A DNA stretch of 64,000 nucleotides, from positions 17,295 through 81,294 of the forward strand of contig PERT01000007.1 in NCBI GenBank assembly GCA_002928955.1, in the 5' to 3' direction. Numbering within the stretch: the stretch's first letter is position 1; each line of letters starts with the position of its first letter. The stretch is from Hyphomicrobium sp. (GTDB lineage: Bacteria; Pseudomonadota; Alphaproteobacteria; Rhizobiales; Hyphomicrobiaceae). The notes beneath the pieces are model-generated. The model did no database searches. It was not told the DNA's origin and worked only from the letters and a program-made list of their open reading frames with translations. The position numbers and the translations under genes are program-made. Positions 1-9,210 of this stretch are shown piece by piece.

Positions 1-87
1 GCGTTCCGTCACCGAGTACAGGCGCAGAACGCTGCTGGACAAGGGAATCCGCGGGGGCTGGTGCGCGGGCGTCTCCCTCGCGGGTTT

Positions 88-1221
88 TCAATCGTAACGT
101 CGCCACACGACCCGCTGCACGTAATCTGTGTAGCTGACCATGATTCGCAGGATCTTGTCCGAGACGTTGGGCATCCCGTAGTCGCCGACGAGCCGCATCC
201 CTCGATCGGCGCCGCGAGGTTGCCTGGCCAGGATAGCAAGTCCCTGCCTTACGCGATCGAGAGACAGGCCGACCATCATGACAGCGGCTTCTTCCATGGC
301 TTCCGGCCGCTCATGCGCCTCACGAATATTGAGTGCTGGAAAGTTCAGGATCGACGCTTCCTCGCTGATCGTCCCGCTGTCGGAGAGGACACAGCGGGCG
401 GCGGTCTGGAGGTGGACGTAATCAAAAAAGCCGAGCGGTTTCATCAGCCGCACCAGGGGGTCGAAGGCGATGCCCGCGGCAGAGATCCGCTTTTGCGTCC
501 GCGGATGTGTGGAGACGACGACCGGCAAGCCATGATCGGCTGCAACGCCGTTGAGTATCGCGACAAGGCGCCGGAAGTTGCGCTCCGGCTCGATGTTCTC
601 TTCGCGGTGCGCGCTGACGAGGAAATAGCCCTCGCTCTCGAGGCCAAGGCGAACCAGAACATCGGATTTCTCGATACCCGGGCGATAGTGCGTCAACACC
701 TCGAACATCGGGCTGCCGGTCTTGATGACCAGTTCCGGAGACAAGCCTTCGCGCAGCAGGTACTCGCGCGCGATATCGCTGTAGGTCAGATTGACGTCGG
801 CAGTGTGATCTACGATGCGTCGGTTGATCTCCTCGGGTACGCGTTGGTCGAAACAGCGATTGCCAGCTTCCATGTGAAACACGGGAATCTGGCGGCGTTT
901 CGCGGGCAGCACGGAAAGGCAACTGTTGGTGTCGCCCAGTATCAGCAGCGCCTCCGGTTGGATATCGGCAAGAACGCCGTCAACTCGGGCGATCACGTTG
1001 GCGATGGTGGTTGCGGCGTTGGCGGCCGCGCTGTCGAGGAAGAAGTCAGGCTTGTGCACGCCGAGGTCGTCGAAAAACACCTCGTTGAGTTCGTAGTCAT
1101 AGTTCTGGCCGGTGTGGATCAGCGTGTGCTGGCAGTGCTCATCGAGCCGTGCAAGGACACGGGAAAGGCGGATGATTTCGGGCCGCGTACCGACCACCGT
1201 TGCGACCTTAAGCAGCTTCAC
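88..1221 (-). CDS. capG: UDP-N-acetylglucosamine 2-epimerase family, CapG/FnlC type
   Basis: The protein is 377 residues, a normal length for non-hydrolysing UDP-HexNAc 2-epimerases. It shows the family motifs in order: GTRPEIIRLS near the N-terminus, HTGQNYDYEL, GDTNS, MEAGNRCFDQRVPEE with the invariant acidic pair, SAHREENIE, and SDSGTISEEA for UDP binding. Because capF and capE lie directly upstream, I infer that it is the last enzyme of UDP-N-acetyl-L-fucosamine synthesis (2-epimerisation of the UDP-L-talose derivative) rather than WecB making ManNAc. Its ATG overlaps the capF stop as ATGA, so translation is probably coupled. It is cytoplasmic. The sequence beyond its stop is too short to call another gene. 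Confidence 0.85.
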   Translation of the reverse strand: MKLLKVATVVGTRPEIIRLSRVLARLDEHCQHTLIHTGQNYDYELNEVFFDDLGVHKPDFFLDSAAANAATTIANVIARVDGVLADIQPEALLILGDTNSCLSVLPAKRRQIPVFHMEAGNRCFDQRVPEEINRRIVDHTADVNLTYSDIAREYLLREGLSPELVIKTGSPMFEVLTHYRPGIEKSDVLVRLGLESEGYFLVSAHREENIEPERNFRRLVAILNGVAADHGLPVVVSTHPRTQKRISAAGIAFDPLVRLMKPLGFFDYVHLQTAARCVLSDSGTISEEASILNFPALNIREAHERPEAMEEAAVMMVGLSLDRVRQGLAILARQPRGADRGMRLVGDYGMPNVSDKILRIMVSYTDYVQRVVWRRYD

Positions 1222-2339
1222 GCGTCCACCTTTTGCGCTATCGTGTCGGGTAAGTCGCGGTTGAAAATTTCATTGGCCCACAGCATGACGATCAATTCAT
1301 CCGTGCCGGCATTGGTGACGGAATGCACCCAGCCGGGCACCGTCTCAACGATGCGGCCCTCGCCCCCGCGGGTGACGATCTGATGGCACTCGCCAGTGAC
1401 GATATGGCGAAATCCGAAGCGCGCCGTGCCTTGCAGAACGAGGAACTTCTCGGTCTTCGAGTGATGATAGTGCTCGCCACGTGTCACGCCCGGATGCGCT
1501 GTAAAGTAAGAGAACTGTCCGCTGTCGCTGGTCTTCAGCATTTCGACGAACTCGCCGCGCTGATCGGAATGGCGCGGCACGTCGTAGACGAACTGCTGCG
1601 GCTTGAGAAAACTCAGGTAGGTCGCATTGAGCGCCCGCACCAGGCCCGAGCCGGCGCGCGGCATGAGCAATGTGGTGCGGCTCGCGGCGATCGAGCGGAT
1701 GATGTCGACGACCTCGCCAACGCTCGTGTCGTAGACCGGCTCCACCGCGCGCAGGCCCGCGTCCTTTGCTGGCGATTCCAGCAAGTCAATAAACGTCGAG
1801 ACGACATCGTCGACGTAGATAAGCCGCAACGGCGCCGCCGGATCGTGGATTGTCGGCGTCTCGCCGGCTGCGATCTGAGAACAAAATGTCGCAACCGCAG
1901 AATTGTAGTTCGGCCGCGACCATTTTCCGAAAACGTTGGTAAGCCTGAAGATGTGCGCCGGTGCACCGCTGCGGCTGGCATAGGATTCGACCGCTGCCTC
2001 TGCGGCGCGCTTGGAGCGGCCGTACGGATTGTCTTTCGAGGCTTGTGTCGATGACGTGTAGACGATAGGCGCCTTGCGGCCGGCGGCAACGAGCCGTTCG
2101 CAGATAGCCTGCGTCAATCCTGCATTACCAGTGTCGAACTCGTCGTCGGTCTTCGGGCGGTTGACGCCGGCGAGATGAAACACGAAGTCGGCATCCCGAC
2201 ACTCAGCGTCGAGATCGGCTGTCGTGGCGGTGCGCGTCAGGCGTGCGACATCGGTGATGCCATTTTCGGCAAGCCGCACGCGCAGGTTCGTGCCGATGAA
2301 ACCATCGCTGCCTGTGATCAGGATGCGCATGTCTCTCAC
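1218..2339 (-). CDS. capF: CapF-like bifunctional reductase (SDR plus cupin)
   Basis: This 373-residue protein combines an N-terminal NAD(P)-binding short-chain dehydrogenase fold (ITGSDGFIG near residue 8, and YGRSK with the YxxxK pair near residue 108) with a C-terminal cupin (GEHYHHSKTEKFLVLQG near residue 290, with metal-type histidines). That two-domain layout and length are diagnostic of CapF/WbjC/FnlB. The enzyme epimerises C3 and reduces C4 of the CapE product to give UDP-2-acetamido-2,6-dideoxy-L-talose. Its start overlaps the capE stop by four bases (ATGA) and its stop overlaps capG. The order capE-capF-capG is that known from staphylococcal capsule type 5 and Pseudomonas O11 loci. 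Confidence 0.9.
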   Translation of the reverse strand: MRDMRILITGSDGFIGTNLRVRLAENGITDVARLTRTATTADLDAECRDADFVFHLAGVNRPKTDDEFDTGNAGLTQAICERLVAAGRKAPIVYTSSTQASKDNPYGRSKRAAEAAVESYASRSGAPAHIFRLTNVFGKWSRPNYNSAVATFCSQIAAGETPTIHDPAAPLRLIYVDDVVSTFIDLLESPAKDAGLRAVEPVYDTSVGEVVDIIRSIAASRTTLLMPRAGSGLVRALNATYLSFLKPQQFVYDVPRHSDQRGEFVEMLKTSDSGQFSYFTAHPGVTRGEHYHHSKTEKFLVLQGTARFGFRHIVTGECHQIVTRGGEGRIVETVPGWVHSVTNAGTDELIVMLWANEIFNRDLPDTIAQKVDA

Positions 2340-3376
2340 GCCTCGAAATCGAAGTCGGCATGCTCGCCGCGAATCAAACGCCGCATCGGCTCAATCTTCA
2401 ACAGGATATTCTTTGTACCTTCGAGGTCGAGCCGCAGGGTGTTGTGCGAGTTATAGTCCTCAGCGCGGTTGATGCGCTGTTCGCCCCGGTCTACGTACAC
2501 CGTGTAGTTGAGATCGCGCGCATCCGGCGGCACGCGATAGTATTGGCCCCGGTCTTCCGCGCACGACATTTCCTCGCGGCTCAGCAGGGCCTCGTAGAGT
2601 TTTTCTCCATGTCGCGTTCCGATTTCCTCGATCGGATGGGTCGGGCGCCCCATCAATTCGACGATCGCCCGCGCCAGTGTGCCGATCGACGTGGCGGGTG
2701 CCTTCTGCACGAAGATGTCGCCGTTGACGCCGTGGTTGAAGGCGTAGAGAACGAGCGACACGGCATCATCGAGCGTCATCATGAAGCGCGTCATCGCCGG
2801 GTCGGTCACGGTGATCGGCGCGCCGCGAAGGACCTGCGCGACGAACAATGGAATGACCGAGCCGCGAGAGCCCATGACGTTGCCATAGCGCGTGCCAGTG
2901 ATCACGGTTCCCGTGCCCTCGAGGTTGCGCGACATGGCAACCATAACCTTTTCCATCATCGCCTTCGAAACACCCATGGCGTTGATAGGATAGACTGCTT
3001 TATCGGTCGAAAGGCAGACGATACGCTTGACGCCCTGGTCGATGGCGGCGGAGAGAACATTTTCTGTGCCGAGGATATTCGTGCGCACGGCCTCCATAGG
3101 GTGGAATTCGCACGATGGCACTTGCTTGAGTGCTGCGGCGTGAAAAAGATAATCGACGCCACGCAGCATTCCTTCCACGCTTCGGGCCTCGCGGACGTCG
3201 CCAAGGTAGAAGCGCAGCTTGGCGCTCGCGTACCTTTTTCGCATGTCGTCCTGCTTTTTCTCGTCGCGGCTGAAGATGCGAATCTCTGCCAGATCCGAGT
3301 TGATTGCCTGGCGCACGAGAGCGTTGCCAAACGACCCCGTTCCGCCAGAAATTGCCAGTATTCGTCCCGAGAACAT
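2336..3376 (-). CDS. capE: CapE-like UDP-GlcNAc 4,6-dehydratase (inverting)
   Basis: The 346-residue SDR protein starts with the nucleotide-binding motif ISGGTGSFGNALV. Its active-site stretch STDKAVYPINAMGVSKAMME has Met in place of the usual catalytic Tyr (MxxxK), as in the inverting CapE/FnlA/PseB branch. It would convert UDP-GlcNAc to a 4-keto-6-deoxy-L-sugar nucleotide, the first step of UDP-L-FucNAc synthesis. PseB (pseudaminic acid) is the main alternative. The adjacent capF and capG, and the absence of a PseC-like aminotransferase, argue against that. A 113-base gap with no gene separates it from the upstream glycosyltransferase. Confidence 0.9.
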   Translation of the reverse strand: MFSGRILAISGGTGSFGNALVRQAINSDLAEIRIFSRDEKKQDDMRKRYASAKLRFYLGDVREARSVEGMLRGVDYLFHAAALKQVPSCEFHPMEAVRTNILGTENVLSAAIDQGVKRIVCLSTDKAVYPINAMGVSKAMMEKVMVAMSRNLEGTGTVITGTRYGNVMGSRGSVIPLFVAQVLRGAPITVTDPAMTRFMMTLDDAVSLVLYAFNHGVNGDIFVQKAPATSIGTLARAIVELMGRPTHPIEEIGTRHGEKLYEALLSREEMSCAEDRGQYYRVPPDARDLNYTVYVDRGEQRINRAEDYNSHNTLRLDLEGTKNILLKIEPMRRLIRGEHADFDFEA

Positions 3377-3489
3377 CGACCGTTTCCCCCACCCAGAAAT
3401 CCATTCGACGATGGTCCAGTTCGCAGGTTCAGGTCATTATCCTAGTCCGTCGCCGCATTCAAACGCCGTGCTGGACCGCAGTCGTGACC

Positions 3490-4722
3490 TCAGTTGGCTT
3501 TTGATGCCGACGGCGTCAGGACGCCGCCAGGGCTTGCCGCCGGGATTTCCACGAAACGCAGCACCTTTTGGATGACCTTGTCCCAGTCGAGGTATTCGTC
3601 AGCGACAAGATCAGCGCCACGGCTCATGCGCTCACGCAGGCTGGCGTCAACGGCAAGGCGCGAAATCTCCTCTGAAATGCGCTCGGCCGTGATCTCGTCG
3701 GGTGACAGGATGACCATGTTGTCGTGTGCGTTGAGGTAGGAGGGATCCTGGCCGCCCAGGTCGCCGACGACGAGCGGCAGTCCCATGCCGATCGCTTGTT
3801 GCCACAGCACTGATTGGCTCGCCGGGAATACGGCGAAATCCGCGGCATCGAGGCACTTGAACACGCCCTCGCGGTCCTGCCATCCGACATAGTGTACGTT
3901 GGGCAAGCCCTGGCCCGTGGCAAAAACCTTGGCGCTGTAGTCGGGATAGCTCTTTTCGCCTTCACCGATTACGATCAGGTGTATGGGAAGGTGCGCGAGC
4001 TTCGAGATCGCCGTGATCGCGAGTTCCGTCCGCTTCAGCGGCGTGAACTTGCCGCCGGTGAAAACGACGATATCGCCCTCGCTGATGCCGAGCTTCGCGC
4101 GCAGGTTGCAACCCTGCTTCTCTTCGCGAATCCGGCGTGCGCTCGTCATGTCGATGGCGAGCGGGAGCAATTCCATCTCGGAGTCGCGAACACCGTAGTG
4201 CTCGCGAAGAAAATCCATGCCGCCAGGAACAACAGGGAATATCTTCGACAGATATCGACGCGCTTGGCTTAGGTAATGTCGGCGAATGACGCCGTGAAGG
4301 ATGGTGCGCGAAAGCCAATTCTTGCCGGAATTTGTGCGATCCGCGTGATAGTCCATAATCATCCGGCAGGAGGGATTGCGCCTTAGATGGCGAACCGCCT
4401 CGGGGAAGTTCAACGTGATGTCGTGCGCGTAGATCAGGTCGGGCTTCTCGCTGTCGAGTATCCCGTCGATTGGTGTGAAGCGTCGAATCTTGTTCATCAC
4501 GTTCCAGCGGTATCGGAGCCGAACGACCTTGATGCCCTTCGCGACATAAGTGCTCGGAGCGGCTGTGGCGTCATGCCTGTCGGTCAGATAGTCGAATACA
4601 GACCGGAAGGTCGACGTGACGAACGTCACATCATGGCCCTGCTTGATGCACGTCTCCGATACGAGATTCTCCTGGTACTCCAAGTTCTCGTCGAAGAAGT
4701 CGCTGATCATCACGACTTTCAA
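3490..4722 (-). CDS. Glycosyltransferase, GT4 (group 1) family
   Basis: A 410-residue GT-B protein. The N-terminal half has a Rossmann-like acceptor domain (MKVVMISDFFDENLEYQENL). The C-terminal half has the donor domain: FTGGKFTPLKRTELAI, HLIVIGEGEKSYPDY, VHYVGWQDR, and a degenerate EX7E region around QQAIGMGLPLVVGDLGGQDP. It probably transfers one sugar, perhaps L-FucNAc given the genes downstream, to a polyprenyl-linked repeat unit on the cytoplasmic face of the inner membrane. Donor and acceptor cannot be read from sequence. Its ATG overlaps the stop of the ligase-like gene (ATGA). It is the only clear glycosyltransferase in the window, so the rest of the assembly genes should lie to the left or elsewhere. 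Confidence 0.8.
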   Translation of the reverse strand: MKVVMISDFFDENLEYQENLVSETCIKQGHDVTFVTSTFRSVFDYLTDRHDATAAPSTYVAKGIKVVRLRYRWNVMNKIRRFTPIDGILDSEKPDLIYAHDITLNFPEAVRHLRRNPSCRMIMDYHADRTNSGKNWLSRTILHGVIRRHYLSQARRYLSKIFPVVPGGMDFLREHYGVRDSEMELLPLAIDMTSARRIREEKQGCNLRAKLGISEGDIVVFTGGKFTPLKRTELAITAISKLAHLPIHLIVIGEGEKSYPDYSAKVFATGQGLPNVHYVGWQDREGVFKCLDAADFAVFPASQSVLWQQAIGMGLPLVVGDLGGQDPSYLNAHDNMVILSPDEITAERISEEISRLAVDASLRERMSRGADLVADEYLDWDKVIQKVLRFVEIPAASPGGVLTPSASKAN

Positions 4723-5939
4723 GCGGCGGCTCCTTCAAGCCTGCGTATCGGACTGGCGGGGCAGGGTGATGGCACGAAACTCCATGCCACCACGGCGGCC
4801 ATCAGGCACCAGAATATGTTGGATCCGTAGATGTTGCCGCTGAAAAGTATGGAGGTTGCATACTGAGCATAAAGTGCCGGTAGCCAAGCCCGCTCGCGCG
4901 ACGCTGCGGCCGTTCTGAAAGCAATCCAAAGCGATGATATCAGAAGCCCGCTGAACAGGACGCCGGAAACGACGCCGTTGACCAGGAACGCCTCGACAAC
5001 GAGATTGTGCGGGTAGGATTCGATTGGATCTATTCCGGCGCCGATCAGCGGATCGAGAAGGAAGGCCCGCCACGCCAGTGCGAGCAGGCTTTCGCGTGAA
5101 CTGTCCTCGAATGCGCTTGTGGTCAAGCGTTCGACGATCAGCAGCGGCGTTTCCGATGCCAAGCCGAACAATGCGATCAATGCAGCAATTCCCGCAAGGG
5201 CAAGCGTCGGCATCAGAACCAGGCGCTGGGCGAGCGCTATCAGTCCGCAGGCCACGATCAGCGCCAGCACAGGCCCGCGCGAACCGCCGGTGACCAGTGC
5301 GGCGAGGCCGAACGATATTGCGGCGAGCAAATAGACCTTCGTGGACAGCGTGCTGCGCCCCCCCCACAGCAGCCACCAACCGCTCAGGATGATGGCCGTC
5401 GCGCCGAGGTGGCCGAGCGAGATCGGATTGAGCATGGCGGATTCGAGCCGGCTCGCGGCCAGCACATCGATGTCGCTAACGCCGCGCATATTCAAGATGT
5501 GGGCAAGGCCGGCGACAATACCGATGCTCGCAAGCAGAAGCATGAACCGGGGCGCGCGTATCTGATCGAGATGGCGAGCGCCAACCGCGAGGCCGATGGC
5601 GGGAAGGAAGGTTGTGCCGATGCCGTAGAGCAGATACTCGCTGACGGCTTGCGGCAGTTCCACCGGCGAGATCAGCGTGTCCATGAGCAACCGAAAAAGA
5701 TAGAGGCACCAGAATGTCCACCACAACGTCCAGAAGACAGGGTGGCGGAACCGCTCGAATGCATACGGGGTCATGACGAAAAGCAACAGGCTGACCAGCA
5801 GCACGAGCGCGCGGTACGGCACAGTGACGACGCGGCCGCTCTCGGCACCGACCGTGACCTCCGCGAGGACCGCCGCCAGCGGATAGCCAACCACTGTCAG
5901 CGAGAGCGCGAGTGATGCAACGCGGGACCGATCGAGCAT
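4719..5939 (-). CDS. O-antigen ligase / Wzy-like membrane protein
   Basis: This is a polytopic membrane protein of 406 residues with about ten to twelve hydrophobic segments and a Wzy_C-type periplasmic loop containing a PHN motif (IESYPHNLVVEAFLVNG) near residue 310. The frame stays open far upstream, but that extension is arginine-rich and hydrophilic and overlaps the Wzz gene. I therefore place the start at the ATG of MLDRSRVASL, just after wzz. Ligases (WaaL) and polymerases (Wzy) share this fold and cannot be separated here. A second protein of this class lies at 13084-14358. The stop overlaps the glycosyltransferase start. Confidence 0.75.
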   Translation of the reverse strand: MLDRSRVASLALSLTVVGYPLAAVLAEVTVGAESGRVVTVPYRALVLLVSLLLFVMTPYAFERFRHPVFWTLWWTFWCLYLFRLLMDTLISPVELPQAVSEYLLYGIGTTFLPAIGLAVGARHLDQIRAPRFMLLLASIGIVAGLAHILNMRGVSDIDVLAASRLESAMLNPISLGHLGATAIILSGWWLLWGGRSTLSTKVYLLAAISFGLAALVTGGSRGPVLALIVACGLIALAQRLVLMPTLALAGIAALIALFGLASETPLLIVERLTTSAFEDSSRESLLALAWRAFLLDPLIGAGIDPIESYPHNLVVEAFLVNGVVSGVLFSGLLISSLWIAFRTAAASRERAWLPALYAQYATSILFSGNIYGSNIFWCLMAAVVAWSFVPSPCPASPIRRLEGAAA

Positions 5940-5956
5940 CGTCCTTGGTCCTTGGG

Positions 5957-6805
5957 CTAGAGCCCGCTCCGAGCGCCAAGCCCGCCGGAAGCGGGTGCGA
6001 ATGCCGCCCGAGATCTCCCCAACCACTCGAGCATCAGCGCGAGGAGTACACCAATCGCGGCACCAATAGCTCCGGCGACAAATAAGCTTCTGGTATAAGT
6101 CAGCGCGGCTGCGTTTTCGACCGGAAGCGTCGGCGGGCTCAAGACGATCTCGCGGCTTACGCCGGAAAGCGCCCCCCGCCGTTCCGTCAAGCGGGAGACA
6201 ATCTGCTCCCGCTCGGTGAGCAGCCTGAACAGCGGTCCGGCAAGCTCGCCTTGCAGCGAATTCGGTACCAAGAGGGTCTTCGCTTCGCCCTGGAACTTCT
6301 CGACCAGCGCGGAAGTTTCCTTCAACTGCTTCTCGAGCCGCGAGATCTCGACCTCGACACGTGCCTGCGTGATCGGCTTTGGTTTCGTCAATTCGAGCCA
6401 TTGATCTATGAGGTTGTTGGCAATCTGCTGCGCGCGGCCTGGATCTTGATCCTTCACGTCGAATTGGAACAATGTCGGCTTTAGCTTGCGCTGGGCGAGT
6501 ACGATGCTCCACTCGATTTGCCGGTTCATCCGCCTGCGGGTAGCTTCCGGCGTTTCGTTTCGCAGAGCAGGGAATTTGGCGGCGATCGAATCGAGGACAA
6601 CAGGCGCACGCATGAGGCTTTCGGCCTCTGCAGCCTGTTCAGCGCTGAGAGCAAGCACAGTCGTATTGATGTAAACGGGAGGGCTCCTCGACTCGACAAG
6701 GGCCCATGCTCCGGCGAACAAGACGACACTGCCGAGGATGAGCCAGGATCGCCCGATGATCGCCGTTACCCAGTCGGTGATCGTGAACGGTCGTGCTTCG
6801 GACAT
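5957..6805 (-). CDS. Wzz-type polysaccharide chain-length determinant
   Basis: A 282-residue protein with the polysaccharide co-polymerase layout. It has a short cytoplasmic N-terminus, a first membrane helix around residues 18-37 (SWLILGSVVLFAGAWALV), a long periplasmic helical domain with coiled-coil character (residues about 60-235), and a second membrane helix near residues 243-262 (LFVAGAIGAAIGVLLALM). No C-terminal tyrosine-kinase domain is present, so it belongs with the Wzz/PCP-1 or short PCP-2a proteins. It would set the chain length of the polymer made by the neighbouring Wzy-like protein. It lies 17 bases upstream of the ligase-like gene and probably shares its transcript. Confidence 0.8.
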   Translation of the reverse strand: MSEARPFTITDWVTAIIGRSWLILGSVVLFAGAWALVESRSPPVYINTTVLALSAEQAAEAESLMRAPVVLDSIAAKFPALRNETPEATRRRMNRQIEWSIVLAQRKLKPTLFQFDVKDQDPGRAQQIANNLIDQWLELTKPKPITQARVEVEISRLEKQLKETSALVEKFQGEAKTLLVPNSLQGELAGPLFRLLTEREQIVSRLTERRGALSGVSREIVLSPPTLPVENAAALTYTRSLFVAGAIGAAIGVLLALMLEWLGRSRAAFAPASGGLGARSGL

Positions 6806-6950
6806 CTCAAACGATTCCTGTCTGGTTCACTGGTGGGAGGCGGGTGGTTCGAAAGCGCGTGGCGCACACGGTCCCGTGTCGAAAACCGCAGCGGAGCCTA
6901 TCCGACCAGGTCGTCAGCCACAACCCGCGTTGGCTCAGCACCGCGATCCG

Positions 6951-8246
6951 TTAGAGACGGAACACTGTGAATCCCGCGTCGGCGCAGGCATGGCGGTCGA
7001 ATAATCCTTTCACGTCCGACAGTACCGGTCTGGCGCCACGCGTGAGCGCCCGCAGCTCGATTGGGCTCATAGCACGATAAGGGGCATGGCCAACGGCCAC
7101 GACGAGTGCGTCGACCGGAAGGTCGGGCGTCACCTGTCCGAGCGCAATCCCGTATTCGTGCTCGACCTCCGACGGGTTGGCGTAGGGATCGGCGACGACG
7201 ACCTCGGTACCGTTGTCCTTCAATTCGCGAACGAGGTCGGCGACCTTGGAATTGCGGATGTCCGGGCAATTCTCCTTGAAGGTGATGCCGAGCACGCCGA
7301 TGCGACAGCGCGGCACGTCCATGCCGTTGCGGAGCATGCGCTTGATCGTATTTCGGGCGACATAGCGCCCCATGTTGTCGTTGATGCGACGGCCGGCCAG
7401 CACGACCTGCGGAATGTAGCCGAGTTGCTCCGCCTTGTGGGTCAGGTAGTAGGGATCAACTCCGATGCAGTGGCCGCCGACGAGCCCCGGTCGGAAATTG
7501 AGGAAGTTCCACTTGGTGCAGGCAGCAGCCAGTACTTCAGTGGTGTCGATGCCGACACGATCAAAGATCAGCGAAAGCTCGTTCATCAGGGCGATGTTGA
7601 GATCGCGCTGCGTGTTCTCGATGACCTTGCATGCTTCGGCAACTTTTATGCTGCTCGCGCGGTGTGTACCGGCCGCGATGATGGAGGCATACAACCTATC
7701 GACGGCCTCCGCCACGGCTGGTGTCGAGCCGCTCGTCACTTTAACGATCGTTGTCAGCGTATGCACCTTGTCGGCAGGAACGATGCGCTCAGGGCTGTAG
7801 CCGCAGAAGAAGTCGGTGTTGTAACGCTTGCCGGAGGCGCGCTCGAGCGCCGGAACGCAAACCTCTTCGGTGGCGCCGGGAAACACGGTCGACTCGTAGA
7901 TCACTATGGCGCCTTGCGGCATCAGTCGGCCGATCATTTCCGAGGCGCTGACGAGCGGCCGGAGGTCCGGTCGGTTGGCCTCGTCGATCGGCGTTGGTAC
8001 GGTGACGATGAAAATCTTAGCGCGCGACAGGTCGTTCACGTCGTCTGAAAAGGTCAGGTGCTTGGTTCGAGCGAGCTGCGCCTGGTCGATCTCGAGCGTG
8101 CTGTCGGACCCGGTGCGCAATTCGGCGACGCGTGCCTTGTTGATGTCGAACCCGATGACGGGGCGGTGCTGTCCAAAGCCTACTGCCAGTGGCAGCCCGA
8201 CATAGCCGAGCCCGATGACCGCAATTGTTGAGCCGTCGATATTCAT
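6951..8246 (-). CDS. UDP-N-acetylhexosamine 6-dehydrogenase (TviB/WbpA/CapL type)
   Basis: The 431-residue protein belongs to the UDP-glucose/GDP-mannose dehydrogenase family. It has an N-terminal NAD-binding motif (IGLGYVGLPLAVGFG), the central helix, and the catalytic cysteine in GGHCIGVDPYYLTHKAEQL near residue 260. That active-site surrounding is characteristic of the TviB/WbpA/WbpO group, which oxidises UDP-GlcNAc or UDP-GalNAc to the uronic acid, rather than of UDP-glucose dehydrogenases. It would supply a hexosaminuronic acid to the polymer. It is separated from wzz by 145 bases and from the deacetylase gene by 187 bases. Confidence 0.82.
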   Translation of the reverse strand: MNIDGSTIAVIGLGYVGLPLAVGFGQHRPVIGFDINKARVAELRTGSDSTLEIDQAQLARTKHLTFSDDVNDLSRAKIFIVTVPTPIDEANRPDLRPLVSASEMIGRLMPQGAIVIYESTVFPGATEEVCVPALERASGKRYNTDFFCGYSPERIVPADKVHTLTTIVKVTSGSTPAVAEAVDRLYASIIAAGTHRASSIKVAEACKVIENTQRDLNIALMNELSLIFDRVGIDTTEVLAAACTKWNFLNFRPGLVGGHCIGVDPYYLTHKAEQLGYIPQVVLAGRRINDNMGRYVARNTIKRMLRNGMDVPRCRIGVLGITFKENCPDIRNSKVADLVRELKDNGTEVVVADPYANPSEVEHEYGIALGQVTPDLPVDALVVAVGHAPYRAMSPIELRALTRGARPVLSDVKGLFDRHACADAGFTVFRL

Positions 8247-8433
8247 GAGTACCCCGGCGATGAAGTCTGCTCCCCGTCACTGGCGACGGTGAAACTCTCG
8301 GATTCTGGCGCCTTCAATTACACAACTCGGCTGGCTTCGCCAGTCTGCGACACTCGAGCGTCCAGCAGTGTGCCACCCGCGCTGCGCACGAGCTCAGGTG
8401 CGATGATCCGCCTCAGTCGCGTCAGCCGAAGGC

Positions 8434-9198
8434 TCAATCCTTCGACCAGCCGCGTTTGGCGCGAAAGGCGGCATCGGTCGTTTCCCGCGTGGCTAGTACG
8501 CGGTTCATTCGGCTGATCGCGGCTTCGCAAAGCTCGTCGCGCAACCCGTGCTGTTCGACCACGACTTCGCGGAGCTTGTCGTCTGCGCTCGCTGCATTGG
8601 TGAACCACCAGACCGGATGGGCGGTAAACTGCACATCGCGTCGCGCGGCAAGATAGTCGAGCGGAGTCCTTTCCCGCCACCGCATGGCGCTGTCCGAAAC
8701 GTATGCGAAGCGTTCGCGAATGGTCGTTGAGTAGGCTTCAACCTCGATCTGGTCGTCGAAATTGAGATAATCAGAGCTTGCTGGGCGATGCTGGGATGCC
8801 GTCCGCACAGGTGCACCGACGACCGACCCAAGCACGCCCAGCTCTGCTTTGAACTGGCTTACGGCCGCCTCCCGTGTACCCGGATAGGTCTCGCTGTCCC
8901 AATGCAGGCCAACCTCGTGACCGAGTTCGACCAGCCGTCGGATCAGGGCGCGTCCAGTAACGCTGACGGCGTTGTAGTGCTCGTTCGCCAGCATGATGTA
9001 GTAGGTCGATGTAACGCCGAGCGCGTGCTCGGCTTCCGCCATCGCCACCGCGCGAATGAGCGAGAAATCGACATCGTGGCTAAGAAACAGAGCCGGTGCG
9101 GGTGCCGCCATGGCTTGGGTGGCCGGCGCGAACGCATAGCCCGCCGCCAGGAAGCGACTTAGCAGGTCGGTGTAGCCGCGCGAGGTGAACTCAATCAT
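8434..9198 (-). CDS. NodB-like polysaccharide deacetylase family protein
   Basis: A 254-residue cytoplasmic protein with features of the carbohydrate esterase 4 fold: FLSHDVD near residue 40 (His-Asp pair for metal and base), GHEVGLHWDSE near residue 100 (second metal ligand region), and a conserved HP near residue 200 (FTAHPVWWF). There is no signal peptide, so it may act on a cytosolic sugar nucleotide or lipid-linked sugar rather than on exported polymer. Proteins of this kind in polysaccharide loci are often only distantly related to true deacetylases, so the activity is unproven. It lies 12 bases downstream of the LpxD-like acyltransferase gene, in one transcription unit. Confidence 0.65.
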   Translation of the reverse strand: MIEFTSRGYTDLLSRFLAAGYAFAPATQAMAAPAPALFLSHDVDFSLIRAVAMAEAEHALGVTSTYYIMLANEHYNAVSVTGRALIRRLVELGHEVGLHWDSETYPGTREAAVSQFKAELGVLGSVVGAPVRTASQHRPASSDYLNFDDQIEVEAYSTTIRERFAYVSDSAMRWRERTPLDYLAARRDVQFTAHPVWWFTNAASADDKLREVVVEQHGLRDELCEAAISRMNRVLATRETTDAAFRAKRGWSKD

Positions 9199-9210
9199 GT
9201 TGAAGAGGTC

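Noticed and set aside
4719..6512. A 597-residue version of the ligase-like protein
   Set aside because: The extra N-terminal 190 residues overlap wzz, are arginine-rich and have no hydrophobic segments; the start at 5939 fits the family.
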